Part shown: positions 7,898 to 17,753 of the stretch, piece by piece | Layout of the letters: every line of letters begins with the position of its first letter | Position numbering within the stretch: the stretch's first letter is position 1 | Assembly (NCBI RefSeq): GCF_000155595.1 | Contig: NZ_DS989904.1 | Span: 2,605,290 to 2,669,289, forward strand | Length of the DNA: 64,000 nt | DNA from: Synechococcus sp. PCC 7335 | GTDB taxonomy: Bacteria; Cyanobacteriota; Cyanobacteriia; Phormidesmidales; Phormidesmidaceae | Direction of reading: 5' to 3' | Position numbers and translations under genes: made by a program | The notes under the pieces: generated by a model | Database searches by the model: none | What the model saw: only the letters and a program-made list of their open reading frames with translations | What the model was told of the DNA's origin: nothing

Positions 7898-9322
7898 GTG
7901 CCCGACTCAAAAGTAGAAGTGTCTCAGGTAGATAATGTAATGACAAACGATGCTCAAGCCGTTGACTTGTCAACTTCGGAGAATAACTCACACTTTGAAT
8001 CGCTAAGTTCAAAGCGTGAACAGGAGCTGCTGACGCTGATTCACAATCTAAATGAATGCAACGATGTGCTGTTATCGAAAGCCTCTAAATTAGAAACAGC
8101 GCTAAAGGCGTCACAGCAGTCTGTTCACTCTATGGTAGAAGGTGAAACCGTATCTCAAGAAAAGTTGGCAGAACAGCTATCAGATCAGCCGGTCGACGCT
8201 GAGCAAACTGAGCCAACCGGGCCCGCCCCGACTATGCAACAGCAAGTAGCTAGGCTAGCTAGGCAGCTAGCAACTGAAAGGGAAACTCTACAGCGTCAGC
8301 AGCTAATTCAAGAAACGATTCAAGCCGAACTTGATGACGCACACGCAAGAATCCACCAGCTAGAGCGTGAATGTGCTTTGGTGACGCAGCAGCATGCAGA
8401 TGAAGCTCAAGCTAGAATTAAATCCGATACCATCAACCGGGATCTGCGATCGCGCCTCCAACGTCAGCAGCGCTACACCCTTCAGTTCAAAGCGGCTCTC
8501 GAAAAGTCATTGAGCGTCAAAGCTTCTCCTACTGTGACTGCCTCAACGGCCTCACCCCCCTGGTTCGACGAACCAAATGAAAGTTCGTCAGTTTCCATGC
8601 CAAGAGCAGAGCGTATAGTCCCTTGGACTGCGGTTGGCAGGGCCTCGTTTACCGATATTGATCCCCATTTAGAAAGTCTTATTCGAGGCCAAAAGGGTGA
8701 GAGCCCTATAGATTCTAATGCTTTAGAAGCTAGCTGTTCAGAGATTAGTAGCCTAAACACTTGCTTAGAGACAGAACTAGAACGGTCCTCTTCAGCAACG
8801 ATCACCAAAGATATTAAAGACTCAGTCGCTGATGCGAAAGCAGATCAAACGTCGTGGCAAGGCATTGAGCGGGTGATGGAAGTCTCAGCCAATAGTATTG
8901 ATGATGAGCCTACTATTGAAGCCCATAACATACCGGCTATTAAGGCAGAAGCTATCAGAAACGCAGAAAGTGTACAAAGTGTAGATGCCGAACCGCCTTT
9001 AGACTGGCAGACTGAGGCCCTACCTATCGACCCCACCGTATCGCCGGCTAAAGTACAAAGTACGCTTGCCAATGATAATTTGTCTGCGTCTGAGCTTGAT
9101 AGCGAGCAAGCTCAAACTAACCAAGAAGTCCAACAGGATCAGTCCAAACACACTCACACAAGGATACAAAGTACAGACGATGTCTGCCTGATAGATCGTG
9201 AAAGCACCACTATCTCACCCTTACTGAATCCTCTTCGCCCTCAACGCAAGATTGACTCTCTAGCAGCCGTACAGCTACCTACCTTCGAGAAGACAGAAGA
9301 TCACCCGCTCCAAGATCACTAG
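7898..9322 (+). CDS. Coiled-coil protein with disordered acidic C-terminus, unknown function
   Basis: The 474-residue protein starts at GTG 7898, with AGG seven bases upstream. An in-frame ATG at 7940 is an alternative. About residues 35-65 and 110-205 show heptad-like runs rich in Leu, Gln, Glu and Arg (QLATERETLQRQQL, RLQRQQRYTLQF), so a long coiled coil is likely. From about residue 215 the sequence becomes Ser/Glu/Asp/Thr-rich with little hydrophobic content and is probably disordered. There is no membrane segment or signal peptide. I recognise no domain. It converges on hetR with a 92-bp gap, so a role in filament patterning cannot be excluded, but nothing in the sequence says so. Confidence 0.65.
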   Translation: MPDSKVEVSQVDNVMTNDAQAVDLSTSENNSHFESLSSKREQELLTLIHNLNECNDVLLSKASKLETALKASQQSVHSMVEGETVSQEKLAEQLSDQPVDAEQTEPTGPAPTMQQQVARLARQLATERETLQRQQLIQETIQAELDDAHARIHQLERECALVTQQHADEAQARIKSDTINRDLRSRLQRQQRYTLQFKAALEKSLSVKASPTVTASTASPPWFDEPNESSSVSMPRAERIVPWTAVGRASFTDIDPHLESLIRGQKGESPIDSNALEASCSEISSLNTCLETELERSSSATITKDIKDSVADAKADQTSWQGIERVMEVSANSIDDEPTIEAHNIPAIKAEAIRNAESVQSVDAEPPLDWQTEALPIDPTVSPAKVQSTLANDNLSASELDSEQAQTNQEVQQDQSKHTHTRIQSTDDVCLIDRESTTISPLLNPLRPQRKIDSLAAVQLPTFEKTEDHPLQDH

Positions 9323-9414
9323 CTCCAACCATTGAGCTATCATCCACGCATAAGATCTCATCCGGGCATAAGATCTATTGTCCCCATACCTCCACTTCCA
9401 TAACCCCACCCGGC

Positions 9415-10368
<954 letters not shown>

Positions 10369-10404
10369 CTACTAAAATTCACGGAAGAAAATTCACAGAA
10401 GATT

Positions 10405-10421
10405 AGAGGGATAAACCCTCT
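10405..10421. promoter_or_regulatory. 17-bp palindrome resembling a HetR operator, upstream of hetR
   Basis: AGAGGG-ATAAA-CCCTCT is a perfect 6-bp inverted repeat with a 5-nt spacer, 67-83 nt before the hetR start codon. The characterised Anabaena hetP site is, from memory, GAGGGG-TCTAA-CCCCTC: same overall length, same central GGG-N5-CCC. HetR autoregulation is established in Anabaena. Binding here is inference. Confidence 0.5.
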
Positions 10422-10632
10422 GGCACAAGGTCTGTTTCTAGTTCTACAGGGGTTGCCTGGTGTATTCTAAAGACTCTCAAGATGGCCGAGTATCTTTTAT
10501 GCAGTCAGTATGCGGTCACATCTTACAACGTATCTACCGTTTGCTATTTGATAAGCGCATTACACATATGCGAACTATTCACTACCTTAGCTGAAAATAA
10601 GCCTTTTGCTGTGTATCTCCATACAGTGCCTG

Positions 10633-10638
10633 TCCGGA
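10633..10638. promoter_or_regulatory. TCCGGA hexamer in the hetR leader, possible DIF1-type -35 element
   Basis: TCCGGA is the DIF1 motif associated with HetR-dependent promoters in Anabaena. Here it lies 295-300 nt upstream of hetR, between patX and hetR. I do not see a clean TAnnnT -10 box at the usual distance on the minus strand, and a hexamer can occur by chance, so support is weak. Confidence 0.3.
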
Positions 10639-10639
10639 T

Positions 10640-10673
10640 AAGTGCATTCTTTGGAGTAAGTGCATTCTTTGGA
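10640..10673. repeat. Two 16-bp direct repeats in the hetR leader
   Basis: AAGTGCATTCTTTGGA occurs at 10640-10655 and 10658-10673 (period 18). The pair and the neighbouring TCCGGA are enclosed by a 7-bp inverted repeat, ATACAGT (10621-10627) and ACTGTAT (10674-10680). A tandem binding site for a regulator is possible. Confidence 0.6.
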
Positions 10674-10739
10674 ACTGTATAGATAAACGCGTTCCCTGAA
10701 TTATGCTCATTTGTATAGGCTAAGTGTAGTCCACTCAAA

Positions 10740-10979
10740 CTAAATGCGAATAGGGACAATTCGGCCGCTGCCTCGATGAGTAATTGTAAACCCTATGCCG
10801 CTTTCTTCTGGCGAACCTGCCGTTGGTTGATTGTGATCGCGCCTGGGACTTTCTAGCGTATTCAATGCTCCGGTTGGAATTCCAGCTGCTGATAGGATGG
10901 AGAACGCGTAACACAGCAGCGCCCCGGTTAGGTAAGCGATAGCAAACCTGCTAGATGAGTAGTAATAGGTATTTAGCAT
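10740..10979 (-). CDS. patX: PatX-type RGSGR peptide precursor, HetR inhibitor
   Basis: The 79-residue protein has a hydrophobic N-terminal segment at about residues 12-33 (FAIAYLTGALLCYAF) resembling a signal or anchor. A polar middle follows, and the C-terminus contains His68 then Arg-Gly-Ser-Gly-Arg at 69-73 and a six-residue tail (IVPIRI). RGSGR is the exact pentapeptide of PatS that binds HetR. PatX proteins are defined by just these two features, a hydrophobic N-terminus and a near-terminal RGSGR-type motif, and occur together with HetR across filamentous cyanobacteria. It lies immediately upstream of hetR on the same strand. The RGSGR codons are at 10761-10775. The start is ATG 10979, since an in-frame stop lies 18 nt upstream. 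The ribosome site is weak. Processing to a diffusible peptide is inferred from the family. Confidence 0.9.
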   Translation of the reverse strand: MLNTYYYSSSRFAIAYLTGALLCYAFSILSAAGIPTGALNTLESPRRDHNQPTAGSPEESGIGFTITHRGSGRIVPIRI

Positions 10980-11070
10980 AATACTCAGGAGATTCTAATC
11001 CAAGACTATACCCACTACTACATCAAATTTGTGCGAAGTCAGGGTTCTAAATATGAAGAGTTGAACTAGT

Positions 11071-12972
11071 CTATTGCTGAAATAGCTGCTCACAAAGCAA
11101 CCATTTCCCAGCAGCGTTCCATGTGCCCTGGATCTCTACGGATTGATTGTCTGAAATCCTTCGAAAACCCTCTTCAATATCTGGTTTAACCGTTACCAGT
11201 GTCAATGTATGAGGCAAGTCAGTAGCCGCGCTTTGATGCAGTTCGTAGCAATCATTTTCACGTTTCTTAAATTTTCCAGCAACCACTTTTGTTTGATTAG
11301 ACAGGGTCTGATTAGACAAGGTTTGATTAGACAGGGACTGATTCTGTACTTTTACTGAGATAGTAGTTTCTTTGAAGGAATGATTTCCGCTTCTAGGATA
11401 GATATCCGGTCTAGCAAGATAGTACTTTTGTAGAGATCGCCACTGTGAATTGGACTGCAACAGATTGAATAGAGGAATAACAGCAGCCGGAATAGTAGGC
11501 TCGTCGATCAAAGCTATTTGCAGCGATCGCACCTCAAGTGTCCTTGGACTACATTTATTTTCAACACACATCGCTGCTGCCATGCCTGCTGCCTGGCCAA
11601 TGCCTAAGACGACTGGCTGTAATCGGGTGGCACCATTCGCAATGTGTGAAACCGAAATATTCTTTTCACAGACCAGCAGTCCGTCCGTTGTTTGTGGAAC
11701 GAGCGCCCCATAGGGAATGGCAAAAGGAGTTCCGGTCCAGCGTCCTCCCCAATGAATGGCTTTAGGCGCTAAGGGCATTTCAAAGCCGGGATAGTGGTGA
11801 TCGTTTGGATAGTTGCCAATAGCAATAGAGCAAACTTCACCTTGCTGATTTCTTGGCAGCGCTGCTGCTTGAGTATGAGGCAAAGGTAAGATATTGCGCT
11901 CACTTACGGTTGCTATTCCCTTGAGTCGGCGACTTTCTCGGTAGTAAGGCATCAGAGCAAAACCGCCGCCAGGAGACGCTTTGGTAGGTGGGAAAAGATT
12001 GGTAGCAAGTCCGTAGCGACCGCCTAGCTGACGTTGGATGTAGTAAGCAAAAGCCTGAGTATGGCGCAGAGCTTCTTGTCCATACTGTTCTCTAGCTGTC
12101 TCAGATTCGACTAGTCGATGTAGCCCTACGCCGTAATCGTTGCCTTGATGCGGCCAATTAATCATAAATAGATTGTCTGGCAATCGCCCGTAGTCCAGGC
12201 ATACCTGCCCTGCAGACACTTGATCGTCGCCATAGTTTGACCAGGCGCCTGCAAATAGATTTGATAGGTCACTCTCTTGTAGTAGACTTCCTTCTGTTTG
12301 AATGGTGGCGGGCCGCTCGATCTTTGGAGCGTTGGCATTCCCGTAATCTTGCATAATCGCAACCCAGGTTGGCGACTGTACGGGATAGCGCTGCGTGATC
12401 TCATAGAGCGGATCGCTTGGATCGTTCAAAGAAACCGGCGCACTTGGTTCGTCCCAAATACTGCGAGTTTCCCATCCCCATCGGTAGGGCACCTCACCGA
12501 GCGCTAGCACATCGCCTAGCTCCGTGCCGTCGAGTGTGATGGTTGCATTTACGGCGATTTGATCGAATCTGACACCGGTAATGTGATCGCCCTCTCGCAA
12601 AACCTCTCTAGCTCGTTGCCCAGAGATCCACTTTAAATTAGGCAAAGCCGCCACCCAATCGGCAAAGATCTGCGCGGCTATGGCCGGATGATAGGTAAAA
12701 AAACTGACCCAGCCGTTATCTAATCCATCAGGATGCCGTCGACGCAACTCCTGCAAGAACGCTCCCCAAATCCCAGTTTGAAAGGCTTCTAGCTCGTTGC
12801 CATCTGGGGCACAAACTCCTGCTGAGCTGAGCATGCCGCCTAGCCAGGGTAGCTCCGAAACAAGCACAATGCTCTGGCCACTCTGTTGACCGCGTCTAGC
12901 TGCTTGGATTGCTGCGGCTGTGCCACCTGTGCCGCCACCGACAACCAGAACATCTGCGCTAATCGTATCCAT
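11071..12972 (-). CDS. FAD-dependent oxidoreductase (FAD_oxidored family)
   Basis: The 633-residue protein opens with a Rossmann dinucleotide fold, DVLVVGGGTGGTAAAIQAARRG, starting at residue 8. The FAD_oxidored family pattern is conserved, including LVSELPWLGGML, DGTELGDVL and the GIGQAAGMAAAMC segment near residue 465. The family includes poorly characterised bacterial flavoproteins, and the substrate cannot be read from sequence. The C-terminal extension (about 490-633) contains a repetitive stretch of Ser-Asn-Gln-Thr-Leu units (near 550-565) and then a beta-rich segment. It lies 32 nt downstream of the TerB/Mo-nitro_C gene and 91 nt upstream of patX, all on the same strand, so read-through into patX is possible. 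Confidence 0.8.
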   Translation of the reverse strand: MDTISADVLVVGGGTGGTAAAIQAARRGQQSGQSIVLVSELPWLGGMLSSAGVCAPDGNELEAFQTGIWGAFLQELRRRHPDGLDNGWVSFFTYHPAIAAQIFADWVAALPNLKWISGQRAREVLREGDHITGVRFDQIAVNATITLDGTELGDVLALGEVPYRWGWETRSIWDEPSAPVSLNDPSDPLYEITQRYPVQSPTWVAIMQDYGNANAPKIERPATIQTEGSLLQESDLSNLFAGAWSNYGDDQVSAGQVCLDYGRLPDNLFMINWPHQGNDYGVGLHRLVESETAREQYGQEALRHTQAFAYYIQRQLGGRYGLATNLFPPTKASPGGGFALMPYYRESRRLKGIATVSERNILPLPHTQAAALPRNQQGEVCSIAIGNYPNDHHYPGFEMPLAPKAIHWGGRWTGTPFAIPYGALVPQTTDGLLVCEKNISVSHIANGATRLQPVVLGIGQAAGMAAAMCVENKCSPRTLEVRSLQIALIDEPTIPAAVIPLFNLLQSNSQWRSLQKYYLARPDIYPRSGNHSFKETTISVKVQNQSLSNQTLSNQTLSNQTKVVAGKFKKRENDCYELHQSAATDLPHTLTLVTVKPDIEEGFRRISDNQSVEIQGTWNAAGKWLLCEQLFQQ

Positions 12973-13004
12973 TTTTACGTACTGAAAGCCTACAGATTGA
13001 AAGC

Positions 13005-13727
13005 TTACAGATAAGGTGTCACATCTTCACCGACTTCATCGGCTAAGTAGGTCAGCGCTCTGAATCTTAAACCCACTAGCTGCTCGTAAAGCGGGTTGAT
13101 TTTACACATGGGCGGAATGTGGATGACTTTATCGCCAAAGAGCTTGACGTTTCGCTCGAAGGGACACTGAGAGGGTACAAGCTTACAAACAAACTTCGCC
13201 AAGCGAGGATCGTCTACATTCAGCTCATCTAGCCACTCGCGAACGGGATTGAGAGGATTTGTGCTAGTAATCTCTTTGAGGGCACTGGCAGCTTTACTCG
13301 TGATCTTCCCTTTTGACTCATCGGTCGTTGGCTGATCAGCAGTCGTAGCACTCAGCTTTTCCAAGCTGGACTGCAATGAGGTAAGGATGTCGGTATCTAA
13401 ATCGAGGGCCTTGGCAAACGCGACAATCTGGTCGTTCTCTGCTTCGGAGTAAACCCCATCAGAAAGAGAGACCATCACGGCCATCCGTAAAAAGTTCTGG
13501 GCAGCAGCACTATCTAAATCAAGTGCTTCGGCAAGTGCCTTAGGTTCAATTGGCTCTAGGCTCTCAAAGTTGACATCAGGTGCAAATTCAGAGGTCACCA
13601 TCGTATGAATGACACTCTTTTCTTCTTCGTCAAAATGACCATCGGCCCAGGCAATGGTAAGTAGTCCGCGCAGCCATACCTGAATTTGAGACTGCGTATA
13701 AGGCGAGTTTTGAATGGCTGAGGTCAT
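13005..13727 (-). CDS. TerB-like plus Mo-dependent nitrogenase C-terminal (Mo-nitro_C) domain protein
   Basis: The 240-residue protein joins two domains. Residues about 8-115 are an all-helical TerB-type domain with two DG acidic motifs, IAWADGHFDEEE and VSLSDGVYSEAE, typical of putative metal-binding helices. Residues about 155-240 (VREWLDELNV ... CPFERNVKLFGDKV ... IPPMCKINPLYEQLVGL) match the Mo-nitro_C family. That family is named from the C-terminus of some annotations near nitrogenase genes and is widespread in cyanobacteria outside nif clusters. A Lys/Thr/Ser-rich linker connects them. The biochemical role is unknown, and the family name should not be taken as evidence for nitrogen fixation. 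It lies between the ydcF-like and FAD oxidoreductase genes on the same strand. Confidence 0.82.
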   Translation of the reverse strand: MTSAIQNSPYTQSQIQVWLRGLLTIAWADGHFDEEEKSVIHTMVTSEFAPDVNFESLEPIEPKALAEALDLDSAAAQNFLRMAVMVSLSDGVYSEAENDQIVAFAKALDLDTDILTSLQSSLEKLSATTADQPTTDESKGKITSKAASALKEITSTNPLNPVREWLDELNVDDPRLAKFVCKLVPSQCPFERNVKLFGDKVIHIPPMCKINPLYEQLVGLRFRALTYLADEVGEDVTPYL

Positions 13728-13822
13728 GGGTTTCTCTTAGGTGATATGAAGAGGTGATATGAAGCAACCTACGGTTCAAATTATCCAGATTTAAGGTATC
13801 TAATCTAGTCGATTAATTCAAT

Positions 13823-14527
13823 TTATCTTTCAGCAGATTCTCGCCATTGCGATCCAGTTTTACCCGTAACTACCCAAAGCAGCGAGCGGGCTCCGTCTCG
13901 AACGTCTCGAACGATAGTTTCTGGGCGGTGGGGCGATCGCTCAGTAGGAATTTCGACGGGCTTAAAGGCGATGCCTCGACTACCCAAGACAATCTGCGCG
14001 ATAATACTAGCCCTACGCATATGATAGTCAGAGGTAATGAGATAGACTTCGCGGATGTTTTGAGCGTCTAGCTCGTCTACAAGGGTGGTGAAATTGGTAA
14101 CGGTATCAACGGCCTCGTAGTCTAGAGACCATTGCTCCGAAGGAATTTGGGCTTCGTCAAAAATCCATTGAGCATATTCGGGATTGCTGCCAGATGAAAT
14201 CCAGATCTCTACGGTAGGGTGAGTTTTGGCAAACTGAGCAGCGAAGCGTTCGCGTTCTGGAGCCCCTCCTAGTACAAGGGCGACAGGCGGTGTGAGAAAC
14301 TGCTGCTGGTAGCGAGTGTAGGCTGAGGTCAAAGCGATCACACCTGCGCTGATCACACTTATCCATATCAATACCGACAGCCGATCTAGAAACCTGCCAG
14401 CTCTTTGGTTATCAGTACTTTGAGCAACGGACCGCTCACTAGATTGACTACCTATCAGATTGGTAAGCTGAGCTTTCCGTTTACCTCTTTCTAGAAGCGC
14501 TCGTGTAATTGCTTTTTTGGTATACAT
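13823..14527 (-). CDS. YdcF/ElyC/SanA-family (DUF218) membrane-anchored protein
   Basis: The protein has one N-terminal membrane helix (about residues 47-68) and a DUF218 domain (about 80-220). The domain is marked by ALVLGGAPERERFAAQF, IWISSGSN, VDTVTNF and VYLITSDYHMRRA. Family members such as SanA and ElyC act at the bacterial envelope, influencing peptidoglycan or lipid-carrier metabolism, but the chemistry is not settled. I chose ATG 14527 (234 residues). An upstream in-frame TTG at 14569 would add 14 residues (LYVCSFYPC) but has no ribosome site. It is the first gene of a leftward run that continues with the TerB protein. Confidence 0.83.
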   Translation of the reverse strand: MYTKKAITRALLERGKRKAQLTNLIGSQSSERSVAQSTDNQRAGRFLDRLSVLIWISVISAGVIALTSAYTRYQQQFLTPPVALVLGGAPERERFAAQFAKTHPTVEIWISSGSNPEYAQWIFDEAQIPSEQWSLDYEAVDTVTNFTTLVDELDAQNIREVYLITSDYHMRRASIIAQIVLGSRGIAFKPVEIPTERSPHRPETIVRDVRDGARSLLWVVTGKTGSQWRESAER

Positions 14528-14845
14528 AAACTCTATAGAGCAAGGGTAGAAAGAGCAGACGTAGAGCAATTTAGGTGGGAGAGCAACTCAGGTGTGCGAA
14601 GAGTGCAACCTTCACTCTTTGCCTATATTCTTCCTTGTGGAGAAGGCTTTCAAACACGGCTACATCTTACGCCAGCTAAACTACAATTACGGAGAAAGCG
14701 ACAGGAATTCGTTAGAATTACCTGTCGCTATTACCATCTGTAGAGTGTTAGTACTTAATCATAGGATTAGCAATCCATGGAAGAAAGACTATCGAAGCAA
14801 GATCATCACTATTAGCGTCATCTTGTCTTTGCTGCCAGTCTAGTA

Positions 14846-16726
14846 CTAAACCTCTACCATATGCTGTGAGAAGGAGTTTGAGGTGTCTTCGCCTGCTTTT
14901 ACGCCTGCTAGCATCTCTCGCAGACTCTCACCTTCGATCACTTCTTCTTTGAGCAACTGTTGAGAAATTGTCTCTAATAACTCTCGGTTGTCTTTCAAAA
15001 TTCTCAAAGATCGCTGGTGAGCCGCTTCAACAATGCTCTTAACTTCTTCGTCGATGGCCTTGGCAGTTTCATCGCTAACCAATCGGCGAGCATTAGGGGC
15101 CATCCCATTATCTAAGAAGCTATTTTGCTTGCTGCGATCATAGGCCAGCGGACCGAGCACCTGACTCATGCCGTAACTGGTGACCATCTGCTCAGCAACA
15201 TCCGTCGCCCGTTGCAGGTCGTTAGCCGCGCCAGTCGTAATCGCTCCGAAGACGACTTCTTCAGCAGAGCGCCCACCTAGCATAGTCGCAATTTGACCTT
15301 TTAACTCGGCCTCATCTCGCAAGAAACGGTCTTCAGTCGGTAGCTGCAATGTGTAGCCAAGTGCGGCCATCCCTCTAGGAACAATGGAAATCTTTTCGAC
15401 CTGATCTGATCCAGGCATAGCCGCGCCCACTAGAGCATGACCAACTTCGTGGTAGGCAACGATTTCTTTTTCCTTATCGTTTAGCACACGGCTACGCTTC
15501 TCAAGTCCAGCAACGACACGCTCAATAGCTTCGGCAAAGTCTGCTTGGACAACGGCCTCGCGATGGTTGCGAGCAGCTAACAATGCGGCTTCGTTGACTA
15601 AGTTGGCGAGATCAGCCCCCGCGAATCCTGGCGTACGAGTGGCGATCGCAGCCAAATCCACTTCTTCTGAAAGTTTCACTTCTTTGGCATGGATATCCAA
15701 AATTGCCTGACGCCCTTTCAAATCCGGCCGATCAACTAACACCTGCCGATCAAACCGACCTGGTCTGAGCAAAGCTGGGTCAAGCGTTTCCGGTCGGTTT
15801 GTTGCTGCTAATACGATGATCGTAGACTCATCAGCGCCAAAGCCATCCATCTCGGCTAAGAGCTGATTGAGCGTTTGCTCACGCTCGTCATTGCCGCCAT
15901 AGAAACCACCTGAAGCACGAGACTTACCAATCGCGTCAAGCTCGTCAATAAAGACAATACAAGGCGCTTGCTTTTTGGCCTGTTCAAACAGATCTCGAAC
16001 TCGAGAAGAACCCACGCCGACAAACATCTCAATAAACTCAGAACCAGAAATGCTAAAGAAGGGAACGCCTGCTTCACCAGCAACAGCCTTCGCTAGCAGC
16101 GTCTTACCGGTTCCTGGCGGACCGACTAGCAATACGCCTTTGGGAATGCGCGCACCTAGATCGGTAAAGCGCTTAGAGTTTTTCAAAAAATCTACAATTT
16201 CGACCAGCTCAGTTTTAGCTTCATCTACGCCTGCTACATCAGTAAAAGTAGTTTTGGTGTCTTCATCTTCGACGTAGATTTTAGCCTTGCTTTTGCCGAT
16301 GGAAAAAACACCCCCCTGGCCACCTTGGCTACGTCTGAGGAAAATACTCCAGATACCCACAAAAATCAAAGGTGGAATGACCCAGCTCAATAAATTGCTG
16401 AACCACTGATTACTATTTGGCGGCGTTGCTGAGAACTCTACACCGTTCTCTTGTAATAGCGTTGGCAAGTTTAGGTCAAAGACAGGGTTGGTAGTATATA
16501 CCGTTCCGCCTTCTTCTAGCTGGTAGCTAATTACCTTGTCTCCGACCGAAGCGCTAGAGACCTGATGACTGGTGACTTGATCGATGAAAGTGCTGTAGGA
16601 CACCTTTTCGGCTGTTTGACCGAGGGATGGCGGCAAGAAGGTGCTGATTAGTAAAACGCCACTGAGGATCAAGAACGCCCAGTTGGTCGCTTTCCTCTGA
16701 GGTGATCGCTTATCCTTTATTGGCAT
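14846..16726 (-). CDS. ftsH: ATP-dependent zinc metalloprotease FtsH
   Basis: The 626-residue protein has the full FtsH layout. It has an N-terminal membrane helix (about 15-33), a lumenal/periplasmic domain (38-108) and a second helix (about 112-131). The AAA+ domain has Walker A GPPGTGKT (202-209), Walker [10 protein letters not shown] (257-265) and the [11 protein letters not shown]. The M41 protease domain has HEVGH (426-430). The insert [17 protein letters not shown] resembles the cyanobacterial FtsH1-type homologue rather than the FtsH2/FtsH3 pair of photosystem II repair, so a housekeeping role is more likely. The enzyme unfolds and degrades membrane and soluble proteins. It is monocistronic: the adjacent upstream gene is divergent. 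Confidence 0.97.
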   Translation of the reverse strand: MPIKDKRSPQRKATNWAFLILSGVLLISTFLPPSLGQTAEKVSYSTFIDQVTSHQVSSASVGDKVISYQLEEGGTVYTTNPVFDLNLPTLLQENGVEFSATPPNSNQWFSNLLSWVIPPLIFVGIWSIFLRRSQGGQGGVFSIGKSKAKIYVEDEDTKTTFTDVAGVDEAKTELVEIVDFLKNSKRFTDLGARIPKGVLLVGPPGTGKTLLAKAVAGEAGVPFFSISGSEFIEMFVGVGSSRVRDLFEQAKKQAPCIVFIDELDAIGKSRASGGFYGGNDEREQTLNQLLAEMDGFGADESTIIVLAATNRPETLDPALLRPGRFDRQVLVDRPDLKGRQAILDIHAKEVKLSEEVDLAAIATRTPGFAGADLANLVNEAALLAARNHREAVVQADFAEAIERVVAGLEKRSRVLNDKEKEIVAYHEVGHALVGAAMPGSDQVEKISIVPRGMAALGYTLQLPTEDRFLRDEAELKGQIATMLGGRSAEEVVFGAITTGAANDLQRATDVAEQMVTSYGMSQVLGPLAYDRSKQNSFLDNGMAPNARRLVSDETAKAIDEEVKSIVEAAHQRSLRILKDNRELLETISQQLLKEEVIEGESLREMLAGVKAGEDTSNSFSQHMVEV

Positions 16727-17102
16727 AGCATTGCTCTCTTATCTCACTTAGATACGTAGATATGTCTAAATACGTCTTTCTTAATGCAAATATCGTAACA
16801 AGGTCGTTGGTACGGATCGCTCTATCCGATGGAGTGATTGCCGTAAAAGCCTGAAGTCTTCAATCTATCTGTGCTATTAACTCAACCGGCAGACACAGGC
16901 CACAAAATAAAAAGCATAAAACTTTCGTCTATTTGTTCAACGCCTCTTGAGATCTTCCTGAGATCTTCCTGTTTAGGTAAGACATCCGAGAAGATCACAT
17001 GCCATGCTCTATGCAAACTAGGATAGCTATCAATATCCGCTAGATAGATAGGTATTCTTACAGATCAGCTGCTAAACATCAGCTTTGCTTGAGGAGAGTT
17101 TC
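16727..17102. other. 376-bp divergent intergenic region (ftsH / exported protein)
   Basis: The region contains the promoters of both flanking genes, neither of which I can place confidently. A direct repeat GAGATCTTCCT occurs twice in tandem near 16950-16975, and a TACGTAGATATGTCTAAATA stretch lies close to the ftsH start. No further gene is seen. Confidence 0.4.
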
Positions 17103-17594
17103 GTGAAACGCATTTATAGTACTTTGGGTAATATCTTTGTCGCAAGTTTGGCTGTGGGTACATTTGCCAGTATATTAATCCCTGCTTCTGCCCAGTTTGG
17201 AGTCAACAGCTCGCTTTTACAACCTATTGCTCCGGCGCAGGCAGATATGCAAAAAAGCTTGCCAATTGCGCATTTGATTGGTATCGCTCAGTTTGTCAAA
17301 AACCCTACGGATTACAGACTCGCGTATGGGAAGCAGGTCGCTCAGGTGACAAGCACGTCTTTAGAAGGGGATCGTATGACAATCTCCTTCAAGTACTTAG
17401 AGGTCAGCTTGTGGTCATCGGCTGTCAAAACAGGAGAGCTCGTTGGTAAGCTGGATAGCGAAGGCACTTTCAAAGGCGTTTTTCAGATGCAACAAGATTT
17501 AGATCCACGCCAAACAACTGCTGCCTTCGCGTTTCGCGCTGATGGAACAGCCCATGCCATTGATGATAGTAAGACAACTCGTATCCTTTTATAG
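17103..17594 (+). CDS. Small exported protein of unknown function
   Basis: The protein has 163 residues from GTG 17103. This start is preferred over an upstream TTG (17085) because GAGGAG (17091-17096) sits six bases before the GTG. The N-terminus (KRIYSTLGNIFVASLAVG ... IPASAQF) is a Sec signal peptide with a likely cleavage after ASA. The mature part is polar, with predicted beta structure (YGKQVAQVTSTSLEGDRMTI, GVFQMQQDL) and no Cys. I recognise no family. It is probably periplasmic or lumenal. It is transcribed away from ftsH and converges with the amidohydrolase gene. Confidence 0.65.
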   Translation: MKRIYSTLGNIFVASLAVGTFASILIPASAQFGVNSSLLQPIAPAQADMQKSLPIAHLIGIAQFVKNPTDYRLAYGKQVAQVTSTSLEGDRMTISFKYLEVSLWSSAVKTGELVGKLDSEGTFKGVFQMQQDLDPRQTTAAFAFRADGTAHAIDDSKTTRILL

Positions 17595-17753
17595 GAAGAA
17601 CATCGCTTGCAATAGTGTTCTAAGCAGTGTTCACAAGCGGCTCTAAGAAAGCGATATAAGCCCTTGTTTTCCCAGGGGATTCTTTTGTTCAACCTACATC
17701 TCCAATCTACATCTAAGACATAACAAGCGATAGTGGTTGAGTAGCTTCGTTAT

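Noticed and set aside
10544-10759. A 71-codon minus-strand frame between patX and hetR
   Set aside because: It overlaps the 3' end of patX in another frame, has no recognisable features, and its composition is like non-coding sequence.
13005-13727. Evidence for nitrogen fixation from the Mo-nitro_C domain
   Set aside because: The domain occurs outside nif clusters and no nif, fdx or vnf genes are in the window.
14592-14843. An 83-codon plus-strand frame after the YdcF-like gene
   Set aside because: No family, no ribosome site and no plausible composition; it fills an intergenic gap.
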